A DNA stretch of 59,995 bases from Bryobacterales bacterium (GCA_003170295.1 PNAJ01000069.1:1-59995); one strand, 5' to 3'. Positions 42,745 through 50,943 are shown, counted from the first letter of the stretch. Notes: generated by a model not told the origin, from the letters alone. Numbers and translations are program-made.

Positions 42745-42920
42745 CTAGTATCCTGACTCTGAAGTCCGAGACATAAATCGAGGCGGGGCGGACGCTCTCG
42801 TCCGCGCTGGACTGCATGGTCCGGCTCTGCAAACGCGCTCAAAGAGGCCGACGGGGGCGTCGGCCGCGGACCAGGGGGTCCGCCCCACTTGATACATGAA
42901 CTCCAGAGTCAGGACACTAG
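42745..42920. mobile_element. MITE-like element with 17-base inverted ends and CTAG borders
   Basis: Left end CTAG-TATCCTGACTCTGAAGT, right end ACTCCAGAGTCAGGACA-CTAG: the 17-base ends match at 15 positions as inverted repeats and CTAG could be a 4-base target duplication, as in some IS5-type insertions. The interior carries the GGACGC-GGTCCGCCCCAC repeat (42783-42889) also seen at 34300. No transposase. Confidence 0.65.
42783..42889 (+). repeat. Dispersed GGACGC-GGTCCGCCCCAC repeat, copy 2
   Basis: GCGGGGCGGACGCTCTCGTC at the left and GCGGACCAGGGGGTCCGCCC then CACTT at the right, with a palindrome GGCCGAC-GGGG-GTCGGCC. The right end is identical for over 25 bases to the copy ending at 34424. 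Confidence 0.75.
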
Positions 42921-42968
42921 TCGTAATCGGTTACCTCAACTCTCATGCTCCATATTAGATCGCGGCGG

Positions 42969-42974
42969 TATAAT
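42969..42974 (+). promoter_or_regulatory. -10 box of the ccm operon
   Basis: TATAAT, 28 bases before the ccmE ATG, with AGAAAGGG as ribosome-binding site in the leader. No clear -35. Confidence 0.6.
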
Positions 42975-43002
42975 AGTTGTTTAGATCAGAAAGGGTTTCC
43001 GC

Positions 43003-43425
43003 ATGAAGACCTATTTAAAGTTCGGATCTTTGATCGTGGTGATTCTAGGTACTCTGTTGTGGCTCGCTATGGGCGGCATCAGCGAGACGAAAACCTACTA
43101 CAAGACCATCGCTGAGTTGAATCAACTGGGCGACGGCGGCAAGGATCACCGGTTGCGCGTGGGCGGCGACGTTGCAGATTCGATTCAACGCCAGGGCCGG
43201 GAAGTCCGGTTCACGCTGACGCAGGACAACCTGGTTTTGCCGGTGGTCTATAGCGGCATCGAGCCGCTGCCGGATACTTTCAAACCGGGCGCGCGGGCGC
43301 TGGCCGACGGGAAGCTCGGTGCGGATGGCGTGTTCCACGCGACTAAGATCCAGGCCAAGTGCGCGTCGAAGTACGAGGCGAAACCCATCCAGCAGCCGGC
43401 GGCGGGACCTCGCGCGGCACTCTAA
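43003..43425 (+). CDS. ccmE: Cytochrome c maturation heme chaperone CcmE, CxxxY type
   Basis: A 140-residue protein: one N-terminal membrane anchor (FGSLIVVILGTLLWLAMGG), then an OB-fold (LRVGGDVADSIQRQGREVRF, LPVVYSGIEPLPDTFKPG, ALADGKLGADGVFHATKIQA). The heme-binding site reads KCASKYE, i.e. C120-x-x-x-Y124, in place of the usual H-x-x-x-Y of enteric CcmE. The cysteine form is known from archaea and Desulfovibrio (System I*). It carries heme in the periplasm from CcmABCD to CcmF. First gene of the operon; ribosome-binding site AGAAAGGG. Confidence 0.92.
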   Translation: MKTYLKFGSLIVVILGTLLWLAMGGISETKTYYKTIAELNQLGDGGKDHRLRVGGDVADSIQRQGREVRFTLTQDNLVLPVVYSGIEPLPDTFKPGARALADGKLGADGVFHATKIQAKCASKYEAKPIQQPAAGPRAAL

Positions 43426-43433
43426 AAAATACT

Positions 43434-45440
43434 ATGGAAAATATCGGCGCGCTCTCTGTAATGCTCGCGTTCTGTTTCGCGGTCTACGCGATTCTCGGCT
43501 CCGTGATCGGGAAATTGACGAAGAAGCCGTTTCTGGTCATCTCGGCCGAAAGAGCGGTTTACTCGATCTGGGTGCTGCTTACGATCGCGGCGGGCATCCT
43601 TATTTACTCGCTGATGACCGGCGATTACCGGATGGCGTACGTCGCGCATTACACCAACAAGGCGATGCCGAGCGTATATAAATACACGGCGTGGTGGGGC
43701 GGCCAGGAAGGTTCGCTGCTGTTCTGGAACTGGCTGCTGGCGAGTTATGCGACGGTGGTGGTTTTCAAGAACCAGCGCAAATTTCGCGAAATTATGCCGT
43801 ACGTGATCGCCGTGATGATGGCGACGCAGGTGTTCTTCCTGACGCTGATCGTCTTCATCGAGAGTCCGTTCAAGGTGCTGATGGCGGGCAGACGAATCGT
43901 GGATGTGGGCGACGGCCAGGGCTTGAGCGCGCTGCTTCAGTACTGGACGATGATCATCCATCCGCCCATGCTGTACCTGGGCTATGTCGGATTCGTGGTG
44001 CCATTCGCATTCGCGATCGCGTCGTTGATCACCAAGCAACCGGGCGAGGCGTGGATCCATACCACCAGGCGGTGGACATTGGTCACGTGGATGTTCCAGA
44101 CCACGGGAGTCCTGTTGGGCGCGGGCTGGGCGTATGCGGTGCTCGGGTGGGGCGGCTATTGGGGCTGGGACCCGGTGGAGAACGCATCGCTGCTGCCGTG
44201 GATTACGGCGACGGCGTTCCTGCATTCGGTGATGATGCAGGAGAAAAAAGGAATGATGAAGGTGTGGAACATGGTGCTGGTATCGGCCACGTTCTTCCTG
44301 TGCATTTTCGGGACATTCTTAACCCGGAGCGGCATCGTGAACTCGGTACACGCGTTTTCGCAGGGGCCGATCGGGATGTACTTCGTGGTGTTCCTGAGCA
44401 TCGGAATCGCCGCGACGGTAACGCTGATCGTGAGCCGGCTCGATTTTCTGAAGAGCGAGGCGCAGATGGAGAGCGTGCTGTCGCGCGAGTCGAGCTTCCT
44501 GTTCAACAACCTGGTTTTGCTGGCGAGCTGTTTTGCCATTCTGTGGGGCACGCTGTTCCCGGTGATTTCGGAAAAGTTCACAGGTGAGAAGATCAGCGTC
44601 GACGCGCCGTTTTTTAATCGCATCAATATTCCGATCGCGATGTTCCTGCTGTTCCTGACGGGTGTGGGTCCGTTAATCGCATGGCGAAAAAGCTCGTTCG
44701 ATAGTTTGCGGCGGGCGTTCCTCTGGCCCACGGTCGCGGGCGTTGTGGTCGACGTTGTACTGTTCGCGATGGGCGTGCGGAGCTTTTACGCGCTGATGTC
44801 GTTCGCACTCTGCGCCTTTGTGCTGCTGACGGTGGCCATGGAGTTTGTGAAGGGCGCCAACGCAATCGCAACGAAGGACCAGTCGAATTTTATCTCGTCG
44901 ATGATCGAGCTGACGCATCGCAACACACGACGCTACGGCGGGTACCTGGTGCACGTCGGCGTGGTGATCATGTTCATCGGATTCACGGGCAAGGCATTCG
45001 ATCAGAGCATGATCGTCGAAATCGTCAAGGGCGATGTCGTCTCGCTGGGGAAATATCAACTTCGCCTCGCGGATATCCTGCAAGGACAGAACGATAACTA
45101 CCGCTGGCAGAAAATTGTCGTCGACGTCACGAAGAACGGCGAGCACATCGATACGCTCGAGCCGGAAAAGCGGCTCTACCTGGCGAAGAAGGAGCCGGGG
45201 AGCAACGTCGCGATCCGTCGGCGTCCGAACGAGGACCTGTACATCAACTTCGCGGGCTTGTCGGACGACGGCGAAAAAGTGGTGATGCAAGCCTATGTGT
45301 TTCCGCTGGTGAGCTGGATCTGGGTGGGTTACTGGGTGGTTCTGAGCGGCACGATTATCTGCCTGATCCCCAGCAAATCGCGGCTGATGTACCCGCGCAC
45401 GGAGATCGTGGGGATTGCGGGAAAACATGCGAAAGTTTAG
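43434..45440 (+). CDS. ccmF: Heme lyase CcmF
   Basis: The start is ATG 43434 (MENIGALSVMLAFCFAVYAI), eight bases after ccmE; the longer frame overlaps ccmE. The 668-residue membrane protein has about 15 helices and the CcmF signature KYTAWWGGQEGSLLFWNWLL (WWD-like heme-binding domain later: GWGGYWGWDPVENASLLPWI). Heme ligand histidines occur in TMIIHPPMLYLGYVG and ATAFLHSVMMQEKKG. It transfers heme from CcmE to apocytochromes c together with CcmH. Confidence 0.94.
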   Translation: MENIGALSVMLAFCFAVYAILGSVIGKLTKKPFLVISAERAVYSIWVLLTIAAGILIYSLMTGDYRMAYVAHYTNKAMPSVYKYTAWWGGQEGSLLFWNWLLASYATVVVFKNQRKFREIMPYVIAVMMATQVFFLTLIVFIESPFKVLMAGRRIVDVGDGQGLSALLQYWTMIIHPPMLYLGYVGFVVPFAFAIASLITKQPGEAWIHTTRRWTLVTWMFQTTGVLLGAGWAYAVLGWGGYWGWDPVENASLLPWITATAFLHSVMMQEKKGMMKVWNMVLVSATFFLCIFGTFLTRSGIVNSVHAFSQGPIGMYFVVFLSIGIAATVTLIVSRLDFLKSEAQMESVLSRESSFLFNNLVLLASCFAILWGTLFPVISEKFTGEKISVDAPFFNRINIPIAMFLLFLTGVGPLIAWRKSSFDSLRRAFLWPTVAGVVVDVVLFAMGVRSFYALMSFALCAFVLLTVAMEFVKGANAIATKDQSNFISSMIELTHRNTRRYGGYLVHVGVVIMFIGFTGKAFDQSMIVEIVKGDVVSLGKYQLRLADILQGQNDNYRWQKIVVDVTKNGEHIDTLEPEKRLYLAKKEPGSNVAIRRRPNEDLYINFAGLSDDGEKVVMQAYVFPLVSWIWVGYWVVLSGTIICLIPSKSRLMYPRTEIVGIAGKHAKV

Positions 45441-45870
45441 CATTTTACTGGCGCTGGCCGGTGGCTTGTCGATGGCGCAGACAGCGGTCGACCTCGATTC
45501 CGAGCCGGTAAACCGGGTCGCGAAGAAGCTCTCGTGCAACTGCGGATGCGCGCAGGATATGACCTGCAAGATGGAGCCGGGCTGCGGCATCTGCAAGCGC
45601 GCGAAGACGAAAATCTTCGCAATGCAGACAGCGGGCAAGAGCGATCCGGAGATTCTCGACGCTTTTGTTTCTGAAAATGGCAGGCAGATCCTGGCCATCA
45701 CGCCGGGCTTGTTCGGAACCGCCGGGCCGTTTGTGGCGTTGTCCCTGGGCGCGATCCTGGTTTTGTTCGTGATCCGCAAATATCGTAAACCGCAGGCCGC
45801 GGCCAATGCGCCTGAGATCGATCCGGAAGTCTTGGAGCGAATCAATAAGGACATGGCGAAGCTCGACTGA
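45427..45870 (+). CDS. ccmH: CcmH-like thiol oxidoreductase with extra cysteines
   Basis: ATG 45427 (MRKFSILLALAGGLSMAQ) gives a signal peptide and overlaps ccmF by 14 bases. The 147-residue protein has the CcmH three-helix domain, but the canonical LRCxxC is replaced by a Cys-rich stretch: KKLSCNCGCAQDMTC then KMEPGCGICKRAKTK (Cys 37, 39, 41, 47, 53, 56). FAMQTAGKSDPEILDAFVSE and a C-terminal transmembrane helix (FVALSLGAILVLFVIRKYRK) complete the family pattern. CcmH reduces apocytochrome cysteines for heme attachment. The extra cysteines recall forms I remember from other acidobacteria. Confidence 0.87.
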   Translation: MRKFSILLALAGGLSMAQTAVDLDSEPVNRVAKKLSCNCGCAQDMTCKMEPGCGICKRAKTKIFAMQTAGKSDPEILDAFVSENGRQILAITPGLFGTAGPFVALSLGAILVLFVIRKYRKPQAAANAPEIDPEVLERINKDMAKLD

Positions 45871-46250
45871 TGACACTCATTGCCGTGGCCGTGCTCGTCG
45901 TTGCTCTTACTCTCTTTTTCACATTGACGATTCGGACGAAGGATCTGCCGCCTCCCGAACCGGTCTCGCCGACGCAATATCTGGAAGACCGCAAGGCGCA
46001 GATCTACGAGAACCTGCGGGACTTGCAATTCGAGTATCGGGTGGGGAAACTTTCCGACGAAGATTATCAGCAAACCAAGCTCGGATTGCAGAAGGAACTG
46101 GCCGGAGTGCTGGGAGAAATCGAGAAGTTCGGCGTTCCCAAGGTTCAAGCACCGCAAGAGAAGCCACCAGCGAATGTATGTCCTCACTGCAGCGCGAAAT
46201 TTCCGAAGCCGATGAAATTCTGCGGAGAATGCGGAAAGGCGATGGCATGA
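45870..46250 (+). CDS. CcmI-like membrane protein with C-terminal zinc ribbon
   Basis: A 126-residue protein starting at a TGATG overlap with ccmH. One N-terminal transmembrane helix (LIAVAVLVVALTLFFTLTI), then a helical region EDRKAQIYENLRDLQFEYRV, GKLSDEDYQQTKLGLQKELA that matches the CcmI N-terminal module (it normally binds CcmFH or apocytochrome), and finally a rubredoxin-like zinc ribbon CPHCSAKFPKPMKFCGECGK. CcmI usually ends in TPR repeats; here they are replaced by the zinc ribbon. The role in heme lyase assembly is inferred from position. Confidence 0.8.
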   Translation: MTLIAVAVLVVALTLFFTLTIRTKDLPPPEPVSPTQYLEDRKAQIYENLRDLQFEYRVGKLSDEDYQQTKLGLQKELAGVLGEIEKFGVPKVQAPQEKPPANVCPHCSAKFPKPMKFCGECGKAMA

Positions 46251-47209
46251 GGATCTTATTCTGGCTACTCGCTACTAGCTCCTTGCTACTTGCTTCCGTC
46301 GACGGCACTGTAATCAATGCGACCACCGGCAAGCCGCAAGCATCGGTCGTCGTCAGTCTGGTGCAGCCCGGAGCGCAGGGTATGCAAACGCTCGGGAGTG
46401 TGAAGAGCGACGCCGAGGGAAAATTTAAATTCGCCAAGGAAGTTCCGCCCGGACCAGCGCTGGTGCAAGCGATTTATCAGGGCGCGACGTACAATCTGAT
46501 TCTCCCGCCCGGCGGCCCGACCACCGGCGTCCACGTTAAGGTCTACGATTCAACCGCGAAGGCGGGCGTCGCGAAGGTGTCGCAACACATGATTCTGATC
46601 GAGCCAACCTCGGCGTCGCTCGACATCGGCGAGACGTTTCTGGTCGAGAATGAATCGACAACCACTTTTCAGGATCCGGTAAAAGGCTCCGTTCAGTTCT
46701 ATCTTCCCGAGGCCGCGGGCGGCAAAGTGAAGGTCATGATCAATGCGCCGGGCGGCATGCCGATCGAGCGGCCGGCCGACAAGACCAAGGAGAAGAACGT
46801 TTATAAGATCGCGTATCCGGTCAAACCGGGAGAGAGCCGCTTCGACGTCAGCTACTCGCTGCCGCCCACCGATACGTTCGCGAGCAAAATCCTGCACGGC
46901 GAGGGAGTGACGCGTCTGGTGACACCATCGACGGTTACGCTTTCAGGCGATGGCATCGAATCGCTGGGCCAGGAGCCGCAGACCAAGGCCCACATCTATA
47001 ACGCTGGTGGCGCTCAGTACGCAGTGAAGATCACCGGCACGGGCTCTCTGCGAAATCAGGAGGCGCCGGCGCCCGATGAGGACACGGGCGCTCCTCAAAT
47101 TGAGGAGAAGCCCGCCCGCGTTTATACCCGGATGGAGTGGGTGCTGGGATTGGCGTTCGCGATTCTGGGGTTGGGGGGCGTGCTCTTGTATCGCAGGGGC
47201 GCGGCATAA
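46247..47209 (+). CDS. Exported carboxypeptidase-regulatory-like protein in the ccm operon
   Basis: ATG 46247 overlaps the zinc-ribbon gene stop (ATGA); the longer frame upstream is out of register with homology. The 320-residue protein has a signal peptide (ILFWLLATSSLLLASVDG), a CarboxypepD_reg/CnaB-like domain (GTVINATTGKPQASVVVSLV, GKFKFAKEVPPGPALVQAIY), a middle domain of beta-rich sequence, and a C-terminal transmembrane helix (WVLGLAFAILGLGGVLLYRR). Not a standard ccm component. It may be a periplasmic partner for apocytochromes or an envelope protein caught in the operon. Confidence 0.78.
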   Translation: MRILFWLLATSSLLLASVDGTVINATTGKPQASVVVSLVQPGAQGMQTLGSVKSDAEGKFKFAKEVPPGPALVQAIYQGATYNLILPPGGPTTGVHVKVYDSTAKAGVAKVSQHMILIEPTSASLDIGETFLVENESTTTFQDPVKGSVQFYLPEAAGGKVKVMINAPGGMPIERPADKTKEKNVYKIAYPVKPGESRFDVSYSLPPTDTFASKILHGEGVTRLVTPSTVTLSGDGIESLGQEPQTKAHIYNAGGAQYAVKITGTGSLRNQEAPAPDEDTGAPQIEEKPARVYTRMEWVLGLAFAILGLGGVLLYRRGAA

Positions 47210-47220
47210 ACGCTCACGGC

Positions 47221-47928
47221 ATGAACGCTCTAGAAATTGACGGCGTCTGGAAATACTTCGGCGACTTCCCGGCCCTGCGCGACATCGGATTTAAAGTCAC
47301 GGCAGGCTCCGTAGTCGCGCTGCTCGGCCGTAACGGCGCTGGAAAAACGACGCTGCTGCGGATTCTCGCTGGGCTCGCCAAACCATCGAAGGGATCGGTA
47401 AGAATCTATGGCTCCGAGGTACGCGAAGAGCCCACCAGGCGGCGCATCGGCGTGCTCGGACACGGAATCTCGTTGTACGACGAACTTACCGCCACGGAGA
47501 ATCTGGTTCTCTTCGGGAGACTCTACGGCATCGACGATCCGGCCAAGCGCGCGCATCAGTGGCTGGAGCGGACGGGCCTCGATCGTGTCCGCGACGGATT
47601 AGTGCGGGAGTTTTCGCGCGGTATGCGGCAGCGACTGGCGGTGGCGCGAACCTTTATCCACGATCCTGAACTGCTGCTGTTCGACGAACCGTTCACATCG
47701 CTCGACGATCGCGCCATCGCGGTGCTGCAATCGCTGGTGATCGAGGCTCAACAGCGCGGATGCACGATCGTCATGTCGACCCATCAGCTCCGCGAGGCGA
47801 TTGAGCTCTCGACGCACGTCGCGCTGATCCGCAAAGGACAGCTCGCCTACTCTGGCGAGCGCCGTCAGGAAATGCTCGACGACCCGGGGTGGTTGTACCG
47901 CACGTTTGAGGAAGAAGGCCCATCGTGA
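47221..47928 (+). CDS. ccmA: Heme exporter ATPase CcmA
   Basis: ATG 47221 (MNALEIDGVWKYFGDFPALR), 11 bases after the previous gene. The 235-residue ABC ATPase has Walker A LLGRNGAGKTTLL, signature VREFSRGMRQRLAVART and Walker B LLLFDEPFTSLDDR with the H-loop STHQL. It energises release of holo-CcmE by the CcmABCD complex. The ORF runs into ccmB with a GTGA overlap. Confidence 0.92.
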   Translation: MNALEIDGVWKYFGDFPALRDIGFKVTAGSVVALLGRNGAGKTTLLRILAGLAKPSKGSVRIYGSEVREEPTRRRIGVLGHGISLYDELTATENLVLFGRLYGIDDPAKRAHQWLERTGLDRVRDGLVREFSRGMRQRLAVARTFIHDPELLLFDEPFTSLDDRAIAVLQSLVIEAQQRGCTIVMSTHQLREAIELSTHVALIRKGQLAYSGERRQEMLDDPGWLYRTFEEEGPS

Positions 47929-48608
47929 GCTTGTTCCTTCGCCAGTCGCTCACCATCGCCGGAAAAGATCTCCGCGCGGAGTGGCGCACGAAGGAAGCCT
48001 TGAACGCGTCGCTCGCGTTTTCGATGGTCATCCTGGTGCTGTTCAGCTTCGCGCTCGATCCAAATCCTGAAATGATGCAGGAGTTTTCGGGAGGACTCCT
48101 GTGGCTGGTCTTTCTGTTCGCGGGCGCACTGGTGCTGAACCGCAGTTTCGCGCGCGAAATGCAGAACGATTGTCTGGACGCGCTCCTGGCGTCTCCCGTC
48201 CCGCCCGCCGCGCTCTTTATAGGAAAAGCGCTGGCTAACTATGCATTGCTAATGACGCTGGAGCTGGTGTGTCTTGCGGAATTCGGAATTCTGTTCAACG
48301 TGCGCTGGCTCGCGAACGTCGGTCCTTTGATGATCGTGATGGCGGTGGGCACCTGGGCGCTGACCGTGGTGGGAACGTTGTTTAGCGCGCTGACCGTAAA
48401 CTTGCGCCTGCGCGAAGTGATGCTGCCAGTGCTGGTCTATCCGATGATGGTGCCTCCGATGATGGCCGCGATGATCCTGACGACGGATCTGCTCGCCGGC
48501 ACTGCGCTCGGGCCCGGGAACATGCTCTGGATTCGCGTATTAGTGGGATTCGATCTTGTTTTCACGCTACTCGGCGTGTCGTTCGTGGATACTGTATTGG
48601 TGGGGTGA
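47925..48608 (+). CDS. ccmB: Heme exporter permease CcmB
   Basis: A 227-residue membrane protein with six helices and GTG start overlapping ccmA. LFLRQSLTIAGKDLRAEWRT, LNRSFAREMQNDCLDALLAS and VMLPVLVYPMMVPPMMAAMI follow the CcmB pattern. Partner of CcmA in the holo-CcmE release complex. Confidence 0.93.
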   Translation: MSLFLRQSLTIAGKDLRAEWRTKEALNASLAFSMVILVLFSFALDPNPEMMQEFSGGLLWLVFLFAGALVLNRSFAREMQNDCLDALLASPVPPAALFIGKALANYALLMTLELVCLAEFGILFNVRWLANVGPLMIVMAVGTWALTVVGTLFSALTVNLRLREVMLPVLVYPMMVPPMMAAMILTTDLLAGTALGPGNMLWIRVLVGFDLVFTLLGVSFVDTVLVG

Positions 48609-48611
48609 TTT

Positions 48612-49295
48612 ATGCGCAATCGCATTATGCTGTTGCTGACGGTCGCCTTTGCGGCGCTCCTGGCATGGAACCTGAAAAATATCTTGCTGGGCCTTCCCGA
48701 CGAAGCGCGCCAGGACGCGGTCTATCGCATTCTCTACTTTCATGCGCCCGCGGCGATGGTCGGATTGACAGGCTTCGGCGTCGGCATGGTTTTCAGCGGC
48801 ATCTATCTCGCGACAAAAAATCTGTACTGGGATACGCTCGCCGCCTCGACCACGGAAGTGTCGCTGATGTTCGCCGCGATCAACCTCGTGACCGGTTCCA
48901 TCTGGGGCCGCCAGCAATGGGGCGTCTGGTGGGCATGGGATGCGCGGCTCACTTCGATGCTGGTGTGCTGGCTGATCTTCGCCGGCTACCTGATGCTGCG
49001 CCGCGCGATTGACGAACCCGATACGCGAGCCCGTTTATCCGCGGTCGTCAGCCTCTTCGGCACCGTCAACGCCTGGTTCGTCTACAAAGTGATCGAATGG
49101 TTTCCGCGGCTGCAACATCCGGGCCCGGTACTGAGTTTCCGCACCGGCGGCAAGATCGACCGCGCTCTGGAGACGCCGTTTTATTGGAATGTACTTGCGC
49201 TCTGCTTACTCGCGGTGGTGCTCGTCATGATCCGCATGCGGCAGGAATCGCTCACGCGAGAAATCGATTCGCTGCGGCGCCTGGCGCACGCTTAA
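48612..49295 (+). CDS. ccmC: Heme handling protein CcmC
   Basis: A 227-residue membrane protein with six helices and the WWD-type tryptophan-rich motif WGRQQWGVWWAWDARLTSML, flanked by periplasmic histidine sites (ILYFHAPAAMVGLTGFGVGM). It loads heme onto CcmE. GGGGTGA before the ATG is a good ribosome-binding site; three bases after ccmB. Confidence 0.94.
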   Translation: MRNRIMLLLTVAFAALLAWNLKNILLGLPDEARQDAVYRILYFHAPAAMVGLTGFGVGMVFSGIYLATKNLYWDTLAASTTEVSLMFAAINLVTGSIWGRQQWGVWWAWDARLTSMLVCWLIFAGYLMLRRAIDEPDTRARLSAVVSLFGTVNAWFVYKVIEWFPRLQHPGPVLSFRTGGKIDRALETPFYWNVLALCLLAVVLVMIRMRQESLTREIDSLRRLAHA

Positions 49296-49304
49296 GGAGA
49301 TCTT

Positions 49305-49454
49305 GTGAACGCAAATTTTGAATATCTTTGCTACGGATTAATGGCCGCTTGGCTGATTGTGGCGCTCTACGTCCTCCTGCTTGGCCTCCGCGAAAGCAAG
49401 CTGCGCCGCGAGCTCGACCGCGTGCGCCAGATGGTAGAACCGCGCTCGAAATAA
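49305..49454 (+). CDS. ccmD: Small membrane protein CcmD-like
   Basis: A 49-residue gene with GTG start preceded by AAGGAGA seven bases upstream, nine bases after ccmC. It reads MNANFEYLCYGLMAAWLIVA, then LYVLLLGLRESKLRRELDRV: one transmembrane helix followed by a basic-acidic cytoplasmic helix, exactly the CcmD layout. CcmD is required for release of holo-CcmE from CcmABC. It ends one base before the convergent peptidase gene. Confidence 0.85.
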   Translation: MNANFEYLCYGLMAAWLIVALYVLLLGLRESKLRRELDRVRQMVEPRSK

Positions 49455-49455
49455 C

Positions 49456-50886
49456 TTACTGTCCGCGGCTACCCGCCAGCTTATCCGGCATATCCGCGAG
49501 AATGTAGCTCATCACCGCAAGCGCCGCAATGCTCTTGCGGAAATCGTCCGGATCTACTTTATCGAGCGTGTCCGTCTCCGTGTGATGCCAATCGAAATAG
49601 TGCGTCCCCACGGATCGCTCGCCTAATCCAGGCACTCCATCGCGCGTCAGCGGAGCGATGTCCGACCCTCCGCCGCCGCCCGCAATCTCGCCCGCGCCAA
49701 TCCGATCCAGCAGCTTTCCGATCTGCCTCAGCATCGTCATGGAGTTTTCCGCGGCCGCGTTCGCAACAGGTGGCGCGCTACCTCGTCCGCGGCCTCTGCC
49801 GCCGCCTCCGCCCGCTCCATATCCGAACCCGCGCGGCGCTTCCGCTCCCCCGTCCATCTCAATCGCCGCGACGTGATTCTTAATCGCATCGCCCACCCAC
49901 GCCCGATACGCTTCGCCTCCACGCCCTCCGTTTTCTTCGTTCACCCAGAAAACGACGCGAATGGTCCGCCGCGGTTGCAGCCCCAGTTTCTTGATCAGCG
50001 CGACCGCCTGCAAGCTCGCGATAATCCCCGACCCATCGTCCTGCGCGCCCCGCCCCACGTCCCACGAATCAAGATGTCCGCCGAGCACCACCACTTCCTC
50101 CGGATGCTCGCGACCCGGAATCTCTCCCATCACGTCGCCGCTATCGGCATCCGGCTCCATGTGCGCGGCCATTTCGAGATGAATCCTGATCGGCAGCTTC
50201 AGCGCCGCGAACCGCCCCAGCATCAACGCATCCTCGACGCTCAGCGCCGCCGACGGAACCTTCGGCTGCGCGTCGTCATAATCGAGAGTCCCAGTGTGCG
50301 GGATCTGCATCGCATGCGGTGTCACCGACCGCAACAGCACCGCCACCGCGCCCAGCGCCGCCGCCCGCGACGGTCCGGCTCTGCGATACTGTCCCGTCGC
50401 GCCATAATTGACCCACTTTTCGTTGTACAGCACGATCTTCCCGCGCACGCCCTCCGCGCCCAGTTTCGTGAGTTGATCGAAATCGTCCACCACGACCACA
50501 TCGGCCGTGATGCCGCCCGCCGGAGTGCCGACGCTCATCCCGAGCCCCAGCATGTGCAACGGCTTGTTCTCTGGCGCGAGCATCTGCGCCGATTCCGCGC
50601 CGCGCACCCACTTCGGAACCTTTACGGGAATCACGCGGACATTGCTCAGCCCGTCGCTCTTCATCGTCGCAGCGGACCATTGGATGGCCCGATCGAGACT
50701 CGGCATCCCGCTCAACCGCGCGCCGATCCGATCGCACAGGTACGCCAGTTTCGCATAGCCCTCGTTATCGGCCAGCGCAGCGTCAATCAACCGGTCGGCG
50801 GCGGATTTGTACTGGTCGGTGAGGTCGCCCGCGAACATCGCACCGCAAGCCAGAAAGAGAGAACAGAAAAGTTTCGGAACGCGCAT
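49456..50886 (-). CDS. Secreted M28-family metallopeptidase
   Basis: ATG 50886 (MRVPKLFCSLFLACGAMFAG) is preferred to an upstream TTG and begins a good signal peptide. The 476-residue protein has a PA-type insert (VVVVDDFDQLTKLGAEGVRG, KIVLYNEKWVNYGATGQYRR) and the M28 zinc site: VVLGGHLDSWDVGRGAQDDG, VFWVNEENGGRGGEAYRAW, MDGGAEAPRGFGYGAG and HYFDWHHTETDTLDKVDPDD. An insert of about 20 residues rich in Gly and Arg (GGGGGRGRGRG) sits between the fourth and fifth metal regions. Aminopeptidase or carboxypeptidase activity is likely; substrate unknown. Confidence 0.9.
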   Translation of the reverse strand: MRVPKLFCSLFLACGAMFAGDLTDQYKSAADRLIDAALADNEGYAKLAYLCDRIGARLSGMPSLDRAIQWSAATMKSDGLSNVRVIPVKVPKWVRGAESAQMLAPENKPLHMLGLGMSVGTPAGGITADVVVVDDFDQLTKLGAEGVRGKIVLYNEKWVNYGATGQYRRAGPSRAAALGAVAVLLRSVTPHAMQIPHTGTLDYDDAQPKVPSAALSVEDALMLGRFAALKLPIRIHLEMAAHMEPDADSGDVMGEIPGREHPEEVVVLGGHLDSWDVGRGAQDDGSGIIASLQAVALIKKLGLQPRRTIRVVFWVNEENGGRGGEAYRAWVGDAIKNHVAAIEMDGGAEAPRGFGYGAGGGGGRGRGRGSAPPVANAAAENSMTMLRQIGKLLDRIGAGEIAGGGGGSDIAPLTRDGVPGLGERSVGTHYFDWHHTETDTLDKVDPDDFRKSIAALAVMSYILADMPDKLAGSRGQ

Positions 50887-50910
50887 GAGTCCCAATATTA
50901 TGACAGACCC

Positions 50911-50943
50911 CTAACGAGCCGTGACCATAGGGAGCGGTACTAC
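50911..50943 (-). repeat. Dispersed CCGCTCCC-CGGCTCGG repeat, copy 6
   Basis: Reverse-orientation copy (CGAGCCGTGACCATAGGGAG then CGGTA) with one substitution in the core; it overlaps the stop codon end of the GH28 gene by a few bases. Confidence 0.75.

Noticed and set aside
42727..43002. Possible higB toxin gene next to higA
   Set aside because: No RelE/HigB-like frame on the minus strand; the region is filled by a MITE-like element and the ccm promoter.
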